From positions 56,213,954-56,277,953 of the forward strand of contig CM063498.1 of the NCBI GenBank assembly GCA_032207245.1: 64,000 nucleotides of DNA. The letters run 5' to 3'. Source of the DNA: Pardosa pseudoannulata. Its lineage: Eukaryota > Arthropoda > Arachnida > Araneae > Lycosidae. The notes under the pieces were generated by a model. That model ran no database searches. It worked only from the letters and a program-made list of their open reading frames with translations, and was not told the origin of the DNA. Shown here one piece after another: positions 1 through 14,661 of the stretch. The position numbers were made by a program, and so were the translations under genes. The first letter of the stretch is position 1. Each line of letters starts with the position of its first letter.

Positions 1-452
1 TAAATTTGGCGAGCCAAGATAAACTTTTCTAAAATTTTAAAAACAATATACAAGTACCTAACAGTTTAAATACATTAATGAATGAATGAAATTGCGATTT
101 CAGTTTTAAAAGTTCTTTATACTGAGGTTCGAAGTGAGATGTACTGATTTTAAGGAACAATGCTAATTGCTCATCTGTCCATCTACTTCTGAAATTATTC
201 TTTCAAAGGTTCAAAGTTGAAAACACTTGTTCACATATAAGAAGCAAATATACCGCTGATCTTCTAGGCATGAGATAATAAATTTGGGATATAATATTTA
301 AGCAAAGTAGAAAAGGAGATGAATATATAATGTATAAATATATATTTCTTTTAATTTGCCTCGGACCGGCAACTTAAAAATTTATCCGCAGGCCAGATAA
401 ATTCTTCCAGCAGGCTGGAGTTGGCCCGCAGGCCGTAGTTTGCCCATCCCTG
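1..452 (-). mobile_element. hAT-like element with remnant transposase C-terminus, left end outside window
   Basis: The reverse complement closely matches the element at 11665-12141. Its terminus on this side reads CAGGGATGGGCAAACT (minus strand, from 452 inward), the CAGGG-type end of hAT elements. Translation on the minus strand around 100-290 gives the hAT dimerisation-type tail (SEQVFSTLNL-like, then SRWTDEQLALFLKI), which is interrupted. It lies left of the last visible GANAB exon and is not part of that gene. Confidence 0.75.
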
Positions 453-1755
453 TTCTAGATGAAATAAAAATTTAACTCTTTGTCTGTGACACCTGAACTT
501 AGTTTGGGTAATGCAAATGTACCAATTTTGAAATGCTTGACCTGAGTTCGGGGAAGAGAAAAACAGTATTAATAGTTTCAATTCTGTGAAGTCCGAAATC
601 AGTTTGTCCAATGCATAATATTTAAATATTTAATTTACAATTTTTCCAATAGATAAAGACACTTTCCTGCAAAAAATTTGGTCGTTTTGCACCATTTGTT
701 ACTATTTCTCGAATACTTTAAAAGATTTGTGTAATTCAAAGGATCTGAGAAAAAAAAATTTCTATTTTTGGCATGTTTTTTTTTTTCAAATATATTTATT
801 TCACAGGCAAGGGGTTAAAAAAATTCATGTCAAAATTTTTGAAATGGACAATATTAATACAATATGAAAAATATTGAAAACTTTAGAAAAGTGAAGAAAA
901 TATTATAAAAATAGGATCTATTATAAAATTAAAAATTTAAAACATCTGAGAATCAAAAGAACTATAAAGATAAAATTTGGAGCAACTGTTGAAACTCTAA
1001 TCAAATCAGAAAACTTGTTTGTCTTGACTGCAATTTCTCATAAAAATTTCAGAATTGCAATGCAAGTCAACTGACTTCACAAAAAGAAACAATGGTTCAA
1101 AAAGACTGACAGAATTGGTAAAATAAAACTACAACAATATGTCAGATAACTAGATTTATTTTTAAAATAGTATATCACTTAATATATCACTTGAATATAG
1201 AAAATGAAGCATTATTTTATGTGTGCCAGAGAGCATGCCTGAATACAATTATGGAATGATATGAACTATTTTATCAATTATTCTTAAGTTTAAACATATG
1301 GTGTAGTAAGAAATATATAGATTTAAGTGTGTGCAACCATGCATCTATGATTATAAAAATATTAAGTTATAAAATCAAAATCTTGAATTCTCAACTCTAT
1401 AGAATCATAATAAAGATACAGTGCCAAAATACAAAATCGACAGGAAGAAAATGCAATATGAGATAATGAAAAAGTTTCATAAAATAAAACTTAATCTTAA
1501 ATCACAAACATTTTGAACAAACAACATAGAATAACTACTAAGTTTTTTACCTTTATAATATTAATCTATCAAATATAATTCAACATTTTAAACTGAAGAT
1601 TTAAAAGTTTCCAGTCATCATATGTTAACATATTACTTAATGCCTATATAAAAACTTTGTTAAAACATTATAAGGACAAGAAACAGAGATAGGGAAATGC
1701 ATATCATAACCATAAATTGAAATAACTAAACAAATAAAACATTATGAATAGATAC

Positions 1756-4700
1756 CTTTTCCAAATTTACAGGAACTGCAATATTTTGCCCACCTTCATA
1801 CTTCTGGTATGTAATGATATCATACCAAATCTATAATAAAAAATTATGCATCAATTTAATTATCTTTTAATTTTAGCATTACAAAAGCAAAATATAGTTA
1901 TAGTTTTAAACTTACTTCTTCAGTTCCTGGGAGATACACATTGATACTAGTAGCACCAGCTTCTAATACAGGTTTTACTAAGAGAGCTGATCCTATTTAG
2001 AAGAGAAAAAATATATAAATCAGTAAAGCACAGCAAAAAATCATCAAATAAACAGTGAGAGATTTTGCTTCAAATAAAGAAATTAACACTTCTATGTATT
2101 CTATGCCTATAAGTTCAGAATTACGGACATACATTTAGGTTTGAACAATATCAGAAATTCAATATGATATATCCCAAAATTAATATTAATATATTATTAA
2201 TATATTGCAATACTAATTTTAAGTAGGGTTGAATGGATAGATATCACTATTTTTGAAAGACTAATGGCAGTAGGACCAGTATTAGAGCCAAAAAAGATGT
2301 ATAAAACAGTACATTAGTGTTTTATATCTATATTTGCTCCTGAATACCCACTTTCAGAATTATTCAGAAAATACTGCACTTACACTATTGTTTCTAAAGT
2401 AATTCAGGTAGTCACAAAAAACACCATTAGCCTATGATATTAATAGAAGATATTGATGAGTAGGCAGTTATCAAGATATATAAACATGTCCATGTGTCAC
2501 TGTATATTACAATCAAGCTATCAGAAATATCAAGATCATATTCAGTTTTTACCCAAATTCATTGTATGAATGTATTGAGATAGATTGGGACATGCTACCA
2601 AGACCTTGATGGAGGCTGTGAAGACTCCCCTTTGTTCAGAGCATGTGCCAAATCAGCTGATCGGAAATCCCACCTGTTGACCAGTTTACAATGGCATGGC
2701 AACACAGAGTCTGGGATGTTGACAGTTGGATTGAATAGGAGTTACATCCCTGATCAATTGGGGTAATGAGCCCAGAGGATTGCAGCAAGATTCCAGAATC
2801 GGGACAGCCAACGAATGAGAATTCAGCTAAAAAAACTAGCTGTAACCTTTGCTGGAGTTCTCAGGTAACTGGAATCGTAACTGACCAAAAAACGGTTGGC
2901 AGGACCATAACTGACTCCCAGGTATAAAGTCTAGAATTTTGCGACTCAGGGCTTTTAGACATTTTTTATGTAGGTTCTTTGACCTTGTGGAGGCTTTTGC
3001 ATATTTTTACTGGAGCCAGTTTTTTAGTGATTGCATTTGGGAGACTCGCAAAGTCTGCTGATATAATATAAAGAGCAGCAGGGTCTCGGATACCGAATGG
3101 GAGATAGATTGGGTTGCATTGCACCCTGAAAGAGCCTCATGATTTGTGAGATTATTTAATCTTTTTTTTCCCCCGACTGTGATCGTCATGTCAATTCAGT
3201 GCCAGCTGAAAATCCTCTACATTTCTACTTGTTTTGGAGAGAATTAGAATCCCATTGTATATATAACCATACTTACTCCAGAAAGAATAAAAGTAATTTC
3301 CAATTTTATCGTAACTGTGATGCTTCTTCACAGTACCTCTTCACTCGAGAACATTGAAGTCGTCACAACGCACTAAATTCTTCAAAGGTAGAATTATTGG
3401 TTTGTGTTTGTATGAAGTACACAGGCAAATGCGTGAATCTGACATTATACCAGTGCAGTAACTGAAAAAACTATAGATTCATATTGAAAAAATGCACAAT
3501 ATTCAGGATCTCTTTTGGAGATTCACAGTATTATGTGCAAGGGAAACACAGTTTTGCTGATGGGGATATAAATTGGCAGAGCAGAATTTTGAAATGCTGT
3601 TATCATGATACTTTAAAGGCTATCGATATCTGACAATATGATAAATACACCCTTCTTACATAATACACATAGAAATTCTATGAACATATTTACAAATATA
3701 ATCAATGATCAAGTGGCACTAAATGGTACACAACTTCATAACAAAAATTGTTTACAATGACTATATTTAGAATAAACAACCTTACCAACAATTTGGTAGT
3801 TATTCTTTAAACAGTGTATTCATTGATAAAAAAAATATTCATTAATGTAGAATTATGTTAATAGAGCTCTTAAAATTTAAAGATAAAAGTAAATTATACA
3901 AAAGGAATGGGATTTGTTGCAAATGATTTCAAAAATTAAAAACATAGTAGAAAAAAATGGCATTGTCAAAAAAAATTAAAAAAAAATTTATTTTCAGGAA
4001 AAAGAGTATTAATAAAAATTGTAAATCAAATATTAGTTAAGTAGTACTTTTGGAGCTGAAATTTCTTTCTTGTCACAGCTAATTTTTGATTCAATGTAAA
4101 ATATTTTTTTCCATATGAAGGTATACTTTTTTATATATATAAAAAAAAGAAATAATCTTAGTCACAAAATAACTTCTGAAATATGTATTTTCAAATAAAA
4201 TAGAAGTTAATTATATTTATTATTTTATGAACCTCAATCATATGAATGTGTGCAATATATTTTATTGTATAGCATAAGGTTTTTCTAAATTTTTTTAGCT
4301 GTTTATTCTTTATTTTATAAACCCAAATACTTCAAAATTTTAGGTTTAGTATAAAAAGGTAATGAGCTTCGTTTATAAATAAAAAATCTAGTTTCTAATA
4401 CACATATTTCAAAATTTCTCTTGCAAGGAAGTGAATTTTTTATTTGTTTATATTATTTTATTCTACATTTTTTGTTATTTTAAGACATAATCACTTGAAA
4501 TAAATTGCCCCTTTAGACATTTTATTTCTTAATAATGGTTTTATTTTTTGTAGTCTTTCAAAATTGTCAACTATTTTAACTTCCTCCCCCCCCCCATATT
4601 TTAAAGGAATGTAAAAACATAAAAAGAAATTAATAAATATTAACAAAAAAGGTGAATAACCCTTAAACGAATAAAAACATTCAATAAACTGTAAACTATT

Positions 4701-7700
4701 GAATGGCTATGAAACAGTATTAACAACTGATTTCTAAGTTATAGAAACCACTCAAAAATTGTTATAAAAAATTATAATTTTAAACTGACATTTTATAAAT
4801 CTAAAAATTTTCTTCACATTCTATTCAAACAAGTCGAACCTTTACAATAATCCATATACTTCACATGTTGAAAAAAAAAGCATTTAACAGTATTTAAATA
4901 ACCAAAATGTCAACAATTATACCTACTGAAAAGAAATCATTTCATACAGATGCAACACAATACTAAATACATTTTTTTTTATTACTAAATTTTCCAGAAC
5001 TGAAAATTCAACTAATAAGTATCTATTCATTCTTACGATCTAAATTAACTGGTAATAAACAATATAAACATAACAACAGTCACTTTTCTTGTAACACAGG
5101 TGCTTAGCCACCAAACACTTGGGGGGGGGGGGGGAATTAGCACCAATTAAAGACATTGGCTTAAAAACAACATGTACTGGATTTGTAAGATTAGCCAAAG
5201 CATCAAACTTTTAACTGTTAATTTTCTTTCAAATGTCGATTAAAATTTTTGTACAAAGAGTTGAATAATCTAACTTTTAAGGGTTAAAAAAAAACTCACA
5301 GTAAAAATATATCAGGCACTTCAGCATTACACAAACAATTTTTTCCTTCTTTATACAGTTACAAAGAAACTTTGTATTTGAAACACTTTAAAAGAATAGC
5401 AAAAATTTAAATACAAACCAATCATATATTCATCATTCATGTCAAAAGTTAATGTTTCAGTAGGAAATTCCATCCATACAGGTCTCATAGGAGGCACACC
5501 TGTACGTTCATTTTCGTAAAACAAAGTGTACCAGAATGGAAGTAATGCATATCTGGCTCTAATTGCTTCTCGAATAAGTTGTTTGTAGTCATTATCAAAC
5601 AGCCAGGGCTCTCGTCGCTTTGTTTCATGGTGAGAATGAGCTCTAAAGAAAGGTTGATATGCTCCTGCCTATAAAAGATTCCATGCTACAATAAGCTACA
5701 CAATATAGTAGGAAAAATATTGAGAATCATCCTTACAAACTATAGCCATACAATCACACTACTACTTGTAAAAATATATGTATTTTATATTTATATAATA
5801 GTATTTTAACATAATTATCAATCTATTCTTTCTTTTCTCACCATTTTTCTAATTCCAGTCAAAGTTACCCCCATAATGAACCGCCCTATCTACATACAGT
5901 TGTCATATCCCTATATACTTTACTAATAATTAAGAAAGCATTTTTTTATTATTATTATTACTCTATGTTATTAGAATGTATTTGTAGTTTAATTAATGTG
6001 ATGTCAATCCTGCATTTTGTTTGTAATGACTGTGGATATATTTACAAATCTCAAATGAGTTAAATGAATTAGTACTAAAAATCTCGCACTTCAAAAAAAT
6101 AAAAATTTTGACATCAGATTTGTATGTGATATTTAGTAACTGTTGCTAAAATAGAAGGAATAAGTTTAGGGAAATTTCAAAGATGCAAAAATCATTGAGC
6201 CAGGTCTTTGGCAGGATTAAGAGAGAGCTTTATCTTTTCTCCTCTTTAGATGAGAAATTTACCACAAAATGTTTAGCATACATAAAATTTTAAACAAATT
6301 AGAATAAGGTCATACATTTTCTAACAATGATACATCTCTGAAAACGATATGATAAATGGGGTTTTATTTATTTCAGACTAAACTAAGGTGCTTTAATGCA
6401 CTTTACAAGACAAGAAAATAGTAATTTTTCTGAGTACAAGAACTATGAACCAAATACTGATAACTTACCTACAATTTTAGTTTTATTTAAAGGTTAATTC
6501 AAGTTACCCTATAACTAAACACAATAGTACCAATTTTGAATAAATTAAAAATATCCTATATCAATAATATTTACTATTCTTACCTGATACCAACGAAGCA
6601 TTAATTCAGCAGATGGATTTCGAAAGAAACCTCCAACATCTGCACCAGAAAATGATAAACCACTGATGCTAAAACTTAAAATCATAGGAATACTAATTTG
6701 TAGATGATTCCAATCAGCTATGTTATCTCCAGTCCATACAGCACCTTAATAAAATAAATTAAACCTTTAGTATGTATAAGAAACTGTTAAAGTATGTTTT
6801 AAAAGCATGTGCCCAAATACTTCATGATTAAATTATTCTGACTTTTGATCCAAAAAATTTCGCAATCTTATCAGAAATTGTAAATTTTTTTTTCTGTACA
6901 TAAGAAGTAAAATTTAAATTTGGGGGAGGGAATAGTGTAGCACCTACTAGACATTTTTACTTTAGGTTTAATTAATAGCAATAAAATTAAAGGAACTAAA
7001 TGTTAAGTCCTCATTTGTGTTTGTGGATTAGACATCAATTTCTTTGATTTACAAGGTCTCAAAATTTACATTGTCTATACACTTTACAATGTTACAGACA
7101 CTGAATTTTTTTTTAAATACGATCTAGAAAAAAGGTGTATTGTTTTATTTGAATCCCCAAATAATAGAATAAGCACAACACATTTTAAAGAAGTAAATAA
7201 AAAATGTACATATCTGGGAAAGATGTCAGTTAAATTTTTGAATTAAAATACTCATTTCATCAGCATGCCAGAAAAAATCAATTAAAAGGACATGTGCAGC
7301 TTGTAGGTTACCAGTTAGGCAGTGCTGCCAGACACCAAACTAAAATGGATAAGCTTACAAATATCCAAATGAAACAATACACATTTAAAACTGTTCTGTT
7401 ATATTTTTATACTTCAAAACAAAAGCACTTGCCATATCGTTGTGAACCAGCAAAAACAGATCTTGACAAAATAAAAGGTCTTTGAGCTGCACTTCTCATT
7501 AAATGCCCTTTATATGTAGCCATAACCTATAAAAAAAAATCATTAAAACTTTAGACTTAGAAACTTTTTAAAATCTTTTTTTAGCTGTATTCATTCACAA
7601 GCACTGATACAAAGTTTTCTAAATTTTATAACCCGGTATCTATTTTATAAAATAAAATATTAGTCCCAAAATAAAAACCACTGTTTACAAAAAAATTTGC

Positions 7701-10700
7701 ATTAAAAAAAAAAGAATTTTTTTTATTTTATATACTTGCAGGGTTCATACAGGTTTTTGAAAATGAAAATTATGAGTTTTTAAAAAGTTTTAAAGAAATC
7801 TCAACTTTAAGGACCTTTCTGAAAGTAAAAATTTGAGAGTTTAAAGATTTTAAGAAATCTGTCAACTTTTAACCCTTTTCTCAGAAAAAAAATTCTCAAA
7901 ATTTGTAATTTTGATTACACCCCTCAGGTTCAACAGGCATATTGATACATAATGATAATTGGGTTGAAAAAATTTTACAGGCTTCTACATTAAGGGTGAT
8001 GTATTAATAGAACAATTAATAAAACATTGATATAACAAGCATTAATGAACATTTCAAAGTGGGAAGAATTAAATCACTTCTATAAAATAAAATTTAAAAA
8101 AAATCTTTTAAATAAGTATTAAAATATGCTAAATGCATTTAAAAGAGAATAAATTTTACTGTGAAAAAATTTAAGCAGATTATTCATTTTCTGTTATTAA
8201 CTAATATGACGAGTAAGCTCTCTTAATTGCTGCCTATACTTTTGCCCACTTTCAATAAAAATGGCATTTCTTTCACAGTTTAAATCTTTAATTGTTGTTA
8301 TATGATCTAACACATTTCATGGCTTTCACCAAATGCATTTTTAACCCTCAAATTCATAAATTACCCTTGCTTTTTTCAGTACCTTACAGTACTATGCTGT
8401 CATAGTAACTTATCTAGTTTCAACTTATTATTTTAAGATATTCTACATTACTCTTTGAAAGAAAACAGAAAGTAGTAATGAGAAATAATTCATATTTTTA
8501 TTTGTATGGAAATCTGGGTATGGTTATTGCAAAATCCCCATAATTCTGGGGTCTCCCCAAGAGAACAAACATTCCTGTTAATAAATCATTTGCTTTAACT
8601 ATACAATTAAAATATGCTCCTAACAAACTTGTATTAAAGAACAAGAATTTAATATACTCACTATCATATAAATTTTCAATTCAAAATATTTTGATAATTA
8701 CAACAAACACAAACATAAAGCAAGATGATTAGAACCCAACATTGTTTTATTTTATGCTAATTATCTGTAGAATCTTTACAAATTGATGAATTCTTGCTTT
8801 TTTTCTTTACAATCAGTTTTTCAAGAACAAATTCATTATTTTTCTCCCTTTTCAATTCAGTCAATTTATTTAATTTGATGATTTGTGGACCCAATGTGAA
8901 AATTAGAGGCTTTAAGATATTAAAAAAAAAAAAAAAAAAGTATAATTAAACATTATGGAGACTTGAGGCATTTTTAAAGAGCATGTGAACGTTCTCTTTA
9001 TATAGAACAGAAATTCAAACAACTACATAGAGAAAGTAAATGATAACCTCAATTTTACTCACCATGAGCATTCCATACATGTTATGAACATCCCTATGCT
9101 CCCAACCACCAACATGCCTTGCATCTTTTGGCATAGTCACTTCAGGTTCATTGAAAACTGATGGTTCATTCATATCATTCCAAGTATACAGTGATAAAGT
9201 CGAGCCCTGGTACTGATCCAGACCATACTTTGAGGCCCACCAATCCCTGACTTCTGGACTTAGAAAATCTAAATAACCAGAGGCTCCTGGCCAGCACCAA
9301 CCTTCATAATCTTGACCATCTTTGTTTTTCACATAAAAACCTTTATCTGTAGCTTCTTTGTGAATAAAATAGTTATTATCTCGCTTGATATGAGGATCAA
9401 CAAGAGTAACCATCTTTCGACCTTTTGATGTAAGATTTGTAAGCATTCCAATAGGATCAGAAAATTTGTAAGGATCCCATGTGAAGTACCTAGAGTGATA
9501 ATTAGAATAAAAGTAGGCAAATTTAAACAAAAATGACATTAGATATAAGTGTACTTTATGTGAAAAAACATTTAATGCAATGCAAAGAAATTAAAATCAA
9601 AAGCTCTTGTTATTATACTAGCTAATGGTGAATAACAACATTTTGAATTAGAGTTAGTTTATAGATAAGAAAAAATAAATAATGCACAGATTTAAAAAGC
9701 CATTTTTAATTATGGTAACACTTAATTTTAAATTAAGTATAAATCCTATATAAAAAGATAATTAAATTTATTATGAGCTTTTTTAGAGATCATATTATTC
9801 AATAAGTGTTTAAAAGTTTTCAAAGAAAAATCTACAGTATTTCTTGTGTAGTTAACAGGACACCAATTAGCATTAAACTAATTAAACTCAATAAAACACT
9901 AAAAGAAGTATTTCATAAATATATATACAAATGCAAAGATGTGTGTAACATCTAGATATCTAATGAAAAAAAGATATGGCCCACACAAATTATAAAGCTA
10001 AAAAATAAAGAAATAATAGTAGTATATACATTCATAAAATATTTGTATGCTAAATGTTTTTGTTTCAGGCCAAATGTTTCGAAAAATTTTAAGATATATT
10101 AAAATCAAAGGTAGGTCTATTAAGTCTACAATAAAGTTTACAGTGTAACACTTTTTAATATTAGGATGTTTAAAATGAGTAGTATTAACTTTTGAATTCC
10201 AGAATAAACTATTGAAATTTTCTTATAATGCAGGGGAATATGTGGCTTACATAGAATATGAATTTCAATTTTTAGAAAACTGTCTCTAACAAACATTCTA
10301 AAAAGTTAAGTTACTCAATTAAAAGTCTAGTTATTTCTTGTGTGGTTAACAGAAATAGCTACACTACAACACAAGCGTCTTAAAATAAATATCAAAATGA
10401 CACAATCATGGATTTTGAAGTAACAAAATTACAAATTATCTACTTTTTATTGGAAAATATAGATACTGAAATTGCTTTTCAGCTTTTATTTATTACTAAT
10501 ATGCCTGAGTTTCCCTCTAAAATTCAAAGTATCACTAATTTTTAGTTATAATTTAAAATACTAATTCCAGACTTCCATGTTTAACTACTTTTCTATAAAG
10601 AAAAGAGGAACATTTAAAGAAATTTAATATCATAAATGTGTAACCAAAATGAATTATTTCAAACTAAGTTCTAAATTTAAAAAAAATAAATAAATAAAAG

Positions 10701-13700
10701 GTAAAATTACTTTCTGTCATGGGTATGATCTAAATCAAGCCACAAAACATCATATGGGATATCATGTTCATCAAATCCAGCATCCACATTTCTTACATCA
10801 TCTTGATCTCTATAGTTCCATCGACATTGGTGATAAGCCAAAGAAAACAACTAATAGAGGTAGAAGCAAAGGGTTACAAATAGTAAAGTTTTTAGTTCAA
10901 ACATTTCAAATAAATATATTTATAAATTCAAATAAAATATAAGTATAATAAGAGTACCCATTAAATATTCAATCTGACAATTTTAACCACAAATTGCCAT
11001 CAATTCTTGATATATTGCACAGACTGCTAGTTAAACTGCTGGTTACTTTTGAGTTCTTAAAGGCCAATCAGTTTAAAACTGTTTTAAAGCGCTAGATACA
11101 TCCAGATCAACTCTAGAACTTATGTATGCCAAATGACAATACCATAACCCTCTGGATATTTTGAAAAATCACATTTTATCAATTCTGACATTGTACACTT
11201 CATCGGATTAAATTTCCTTAAATTTATGCATTTTTAAATGACAATGCATGAATACATAAAAATATCAAAAGCATGATCTTAGGTGGAAACAGATTTCATG
11301 ACTAGTTTTGCCTATGGCAATAAGGCATATTGTTTTTAGACAGCAACAAAATTCCAAAAAGTGGCAAGATACTCTTGAAATTTAACATGATAATAGGAAC
11401 AATATTTGTCAGTCCTAGCTTTCTTCAAAAACAATCAAAAGTATTCATACACACCAGGAAAGAATAAAAATTTAAGGAACTGAAATTGAACAAAATAACT
11501 CGTCAACCATACAATATTGCTCTATTTTACAGTAATAACACAGTGTATTATGTACAATATTAAATTATCTAACAGAAAAATAGAACAGCCACAACACAGT
11601 CATGTGAAAGACAAATTCTCTTAAAAATTTAATACGAACATTTAGTAAAATAATTTCCATAAATCAGGGATGACCAAACTCCGGCCCACTGGACGGTTTT
11701 ATCCGGCTCGCGGATAGAATTTTAAGTTGCCAGTCTGAGGCAAATTAAAAGAAATATATATTTATATATTATATATCCATCTCCTTTTCTACTTTGGTTA
11801 AATATTATATCCCAAATATATTATCTCATGTCCAGAAGATCAGCAGTACATTTGCTTTGTGAACAAGCGTTTTCAACTTTGAACCTTAGAAAGAATAATT
11901 TCAGAAGTAGACTGACAGATGAGCATTTAGCATTGTTTCTTAAAATCAGTACATCTCACTTTGAACCTCCATATAAGGAACTTTTAAAAATGAAATTGCA
12001 ATTTCATTCATCTCATTAACGTATTTAAACCGTTCGTTACTTTTAAATTGTTTTTAAAATTTTAGAAAAATTTATCTTGGCCCACCAAACTTATTTTCTT
12101 TCAATTTTTGGCTGACAGTTGAAAAAGTTTGTCCATTCCTGCTTTAAATGGTCTTTAAAATGTGTTACTGCCACAAATGTGCTAGTTATGTTAGTTTTTA
12201 AATGTGTAAAGGTCTTATCACATGCCATCATGTATATGTTGAAAGAGCAGCAGATTCAGTTAAGGATTCCTTTTCCAGTTGAATTAACAGATTTCTAGTA
12301 TGATAGATGAAAATTTTGAACAGATTACAGATCTTTCACTTGTCAACCTGAACCAAATAAAAGCAGTTGAAATTTTTCACTGTAATAGAAGAAATCAACT
12401 TCCTTCATCCCTTGAAAAAACTCAAAGCAATCTACAAGTCCAACCCTACCATTTTTACAATATGGGTGTATGACATTTTGAATTTCATTTTCCATGGTCA
12501 TCTCAAGTAGTTGACCACTCTAATGACCTCAGACAACTGATAACAAGCACGAATGACTTTGTTAAGAGTCATCTAAGAATGGCATGAAAAGATCATAGAA
12601 CAGTGAAACATTTGGTCCTTGTAGCAATTGGTTTGCAACCTGGAAAGTCATTTGCAAGTTAAATTTTAGACATGCATTATAAAAGATAGATTTATTGCTA
12701 CTTTTTCTTGCCAAAATCAGGGTGTACATAGCATCTGAATGAACTGAAACTATGTTACATATAATTAAAAATCCTTGCAAAATTAATAAATACAAAACTT
12801 AATAGCATTTTTTAAACTCATTTCTGAAACATGAGTAAACTCACAATGGAAGAGTAAATTAAGTATATAAAAAAATCCTTACTTCAATGAAAAATTAAAA
12901 TGATTGCCTTTTTTTTCTAAAATGAAATAAACTTACAGGTGGTAAAGGTGTTGTTCCTGTCAGTGCTGCATACTGATGCATAACATCCTTTGGACCGGGT
13001 CCAAGGAGGAAGAAAGTATCAATAATGCCACTCTCAGAAAACCAATGAGTATCTTCTTGTGGAATTTGAGAATTGCCTTTTACAAAATCAACTATAGAAG
13101 ATACAACACCCTGCAGAAAAACAAGAATTATTTTAAACTAAGGTTCACAACAGGCAAAAACAAGGACACAAGTTAAATAAGATTAAAAAAAAAAAACAAG
13201 GAATATTTATAAATATAACCATAGTTTCACCTGATTTGATGAAGTTTCAACATCCACCCATGTTTCAGCAGCATTCATCCAAAATAAACCAACTGTTCTG
13301 GTGTCACTATGGAATTGAAGAAATAACATTTAAATTTGTTTTGAATATCACAGAATAGTAATTTTTTTTTAATTGTGTAAACAACACTAAAAATATACAT
13401 TTCCAACGTGGGGGCAGTTGCTTTTATTAACATCGGCTGCTTAAAGTGCAGATTTTGTTGACCATTTTAGTATAGGAGCATTAAAAATGAAGCATATAAT
13501 GGGAGCATCATATAGTAGACAATATTATTCTTTTTGAGAGGACAACACAAATATATCCAAGCATTACTTGAGAATCAAAACAAAGCCCATCATATGAGAA
13601 CACAATATGGGCACCTAAAATATACACAAAGATGTGCATCTAAAAGGCATTTTGACCAATATAAAATATTTTACTTCTTTGACATTCATCTACAGACACT

Positions 13701-13714
13701 AAAGTCAAAAATTC

Positions 13715-13754
<40 letters not shown>

Positions 13755-14591
13755 CTTAAACAACTATTAAAAATTAATGTTTTGGTTTATTTAATGCAAA
13801 AACAAGTACCTAAATAAGAAATATGCAAAAAACTAAAATGGCCAAAAAAAAAATGATACGCTGTGAAATAAGGAAAGATTTCTAGAAAAAAGGAGGGCTG
13901 TGGTGTCTGCATCTATCATAAATTACATTAAAACACTAAAGGGGATCAAGACACTTAATTTGAAAGTGAAATATTTAATCCATTCATGACTAACTTCTCT
14001 TTATAGGGACAGCTAAAAAAAAAAACACTGTTTAGGAATTTTTATGAACCAGTTTTTTTTTTTCTCAGCAAATATAGATGGCAATTCTATAAACAATTTA
14101 CCAAATTTTCAAGTATATTTTCAAGCTATTAATAATAGCAAATACTTGAAAATTTGGTAAATTGTTTATAGAATTGCCATCTATATTTGCTGAGAAAAAA
14201 AAAAACTGGTTCATAAAAATTCCTAAACATAATTTTGTCACTTGGATTGACACTTTATATTTTTTAACCTCACATATAAATTTACTTATTTATCCGGTAC
14301 AATGACTGAAATCCTGACAAACAGCTTTATATTAAAGCTTCACTTTACAGTACTAGTTTAAACTGTGGTACCAAATATATCTTTTTTTTTTTTAACAAAT
14401 GTCATGCTTTGTTTAAAATGGCAGTTGATCATTAATTAAGAAAAGTATATTCAAAGTTGTTTAAATTTCATATCTGTTTTATTATATGCAGTTTATAACT
14501 TAGATTTAAGATAGTCTTCAATATATATTCAGCAGCAATGACTATGGAAATAATAGGTTAAATAAAAATAAAATGATTCACTTAAATTCAA

Positions 14592-14661
<70 letters not shown>

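Noticed and set aside
4663..5280. Possible further TTAA element (CCCTTAAACG ... CTTTTAAGGG)
   Set aside because: The left side is flanked by ATAA, not TTAA, and the terminal match is short and AT-rich.
7294..7485. Plus-strand frame over GANAB exon 13
   Set aside because: It is the opposite strand of a well-supported exon.
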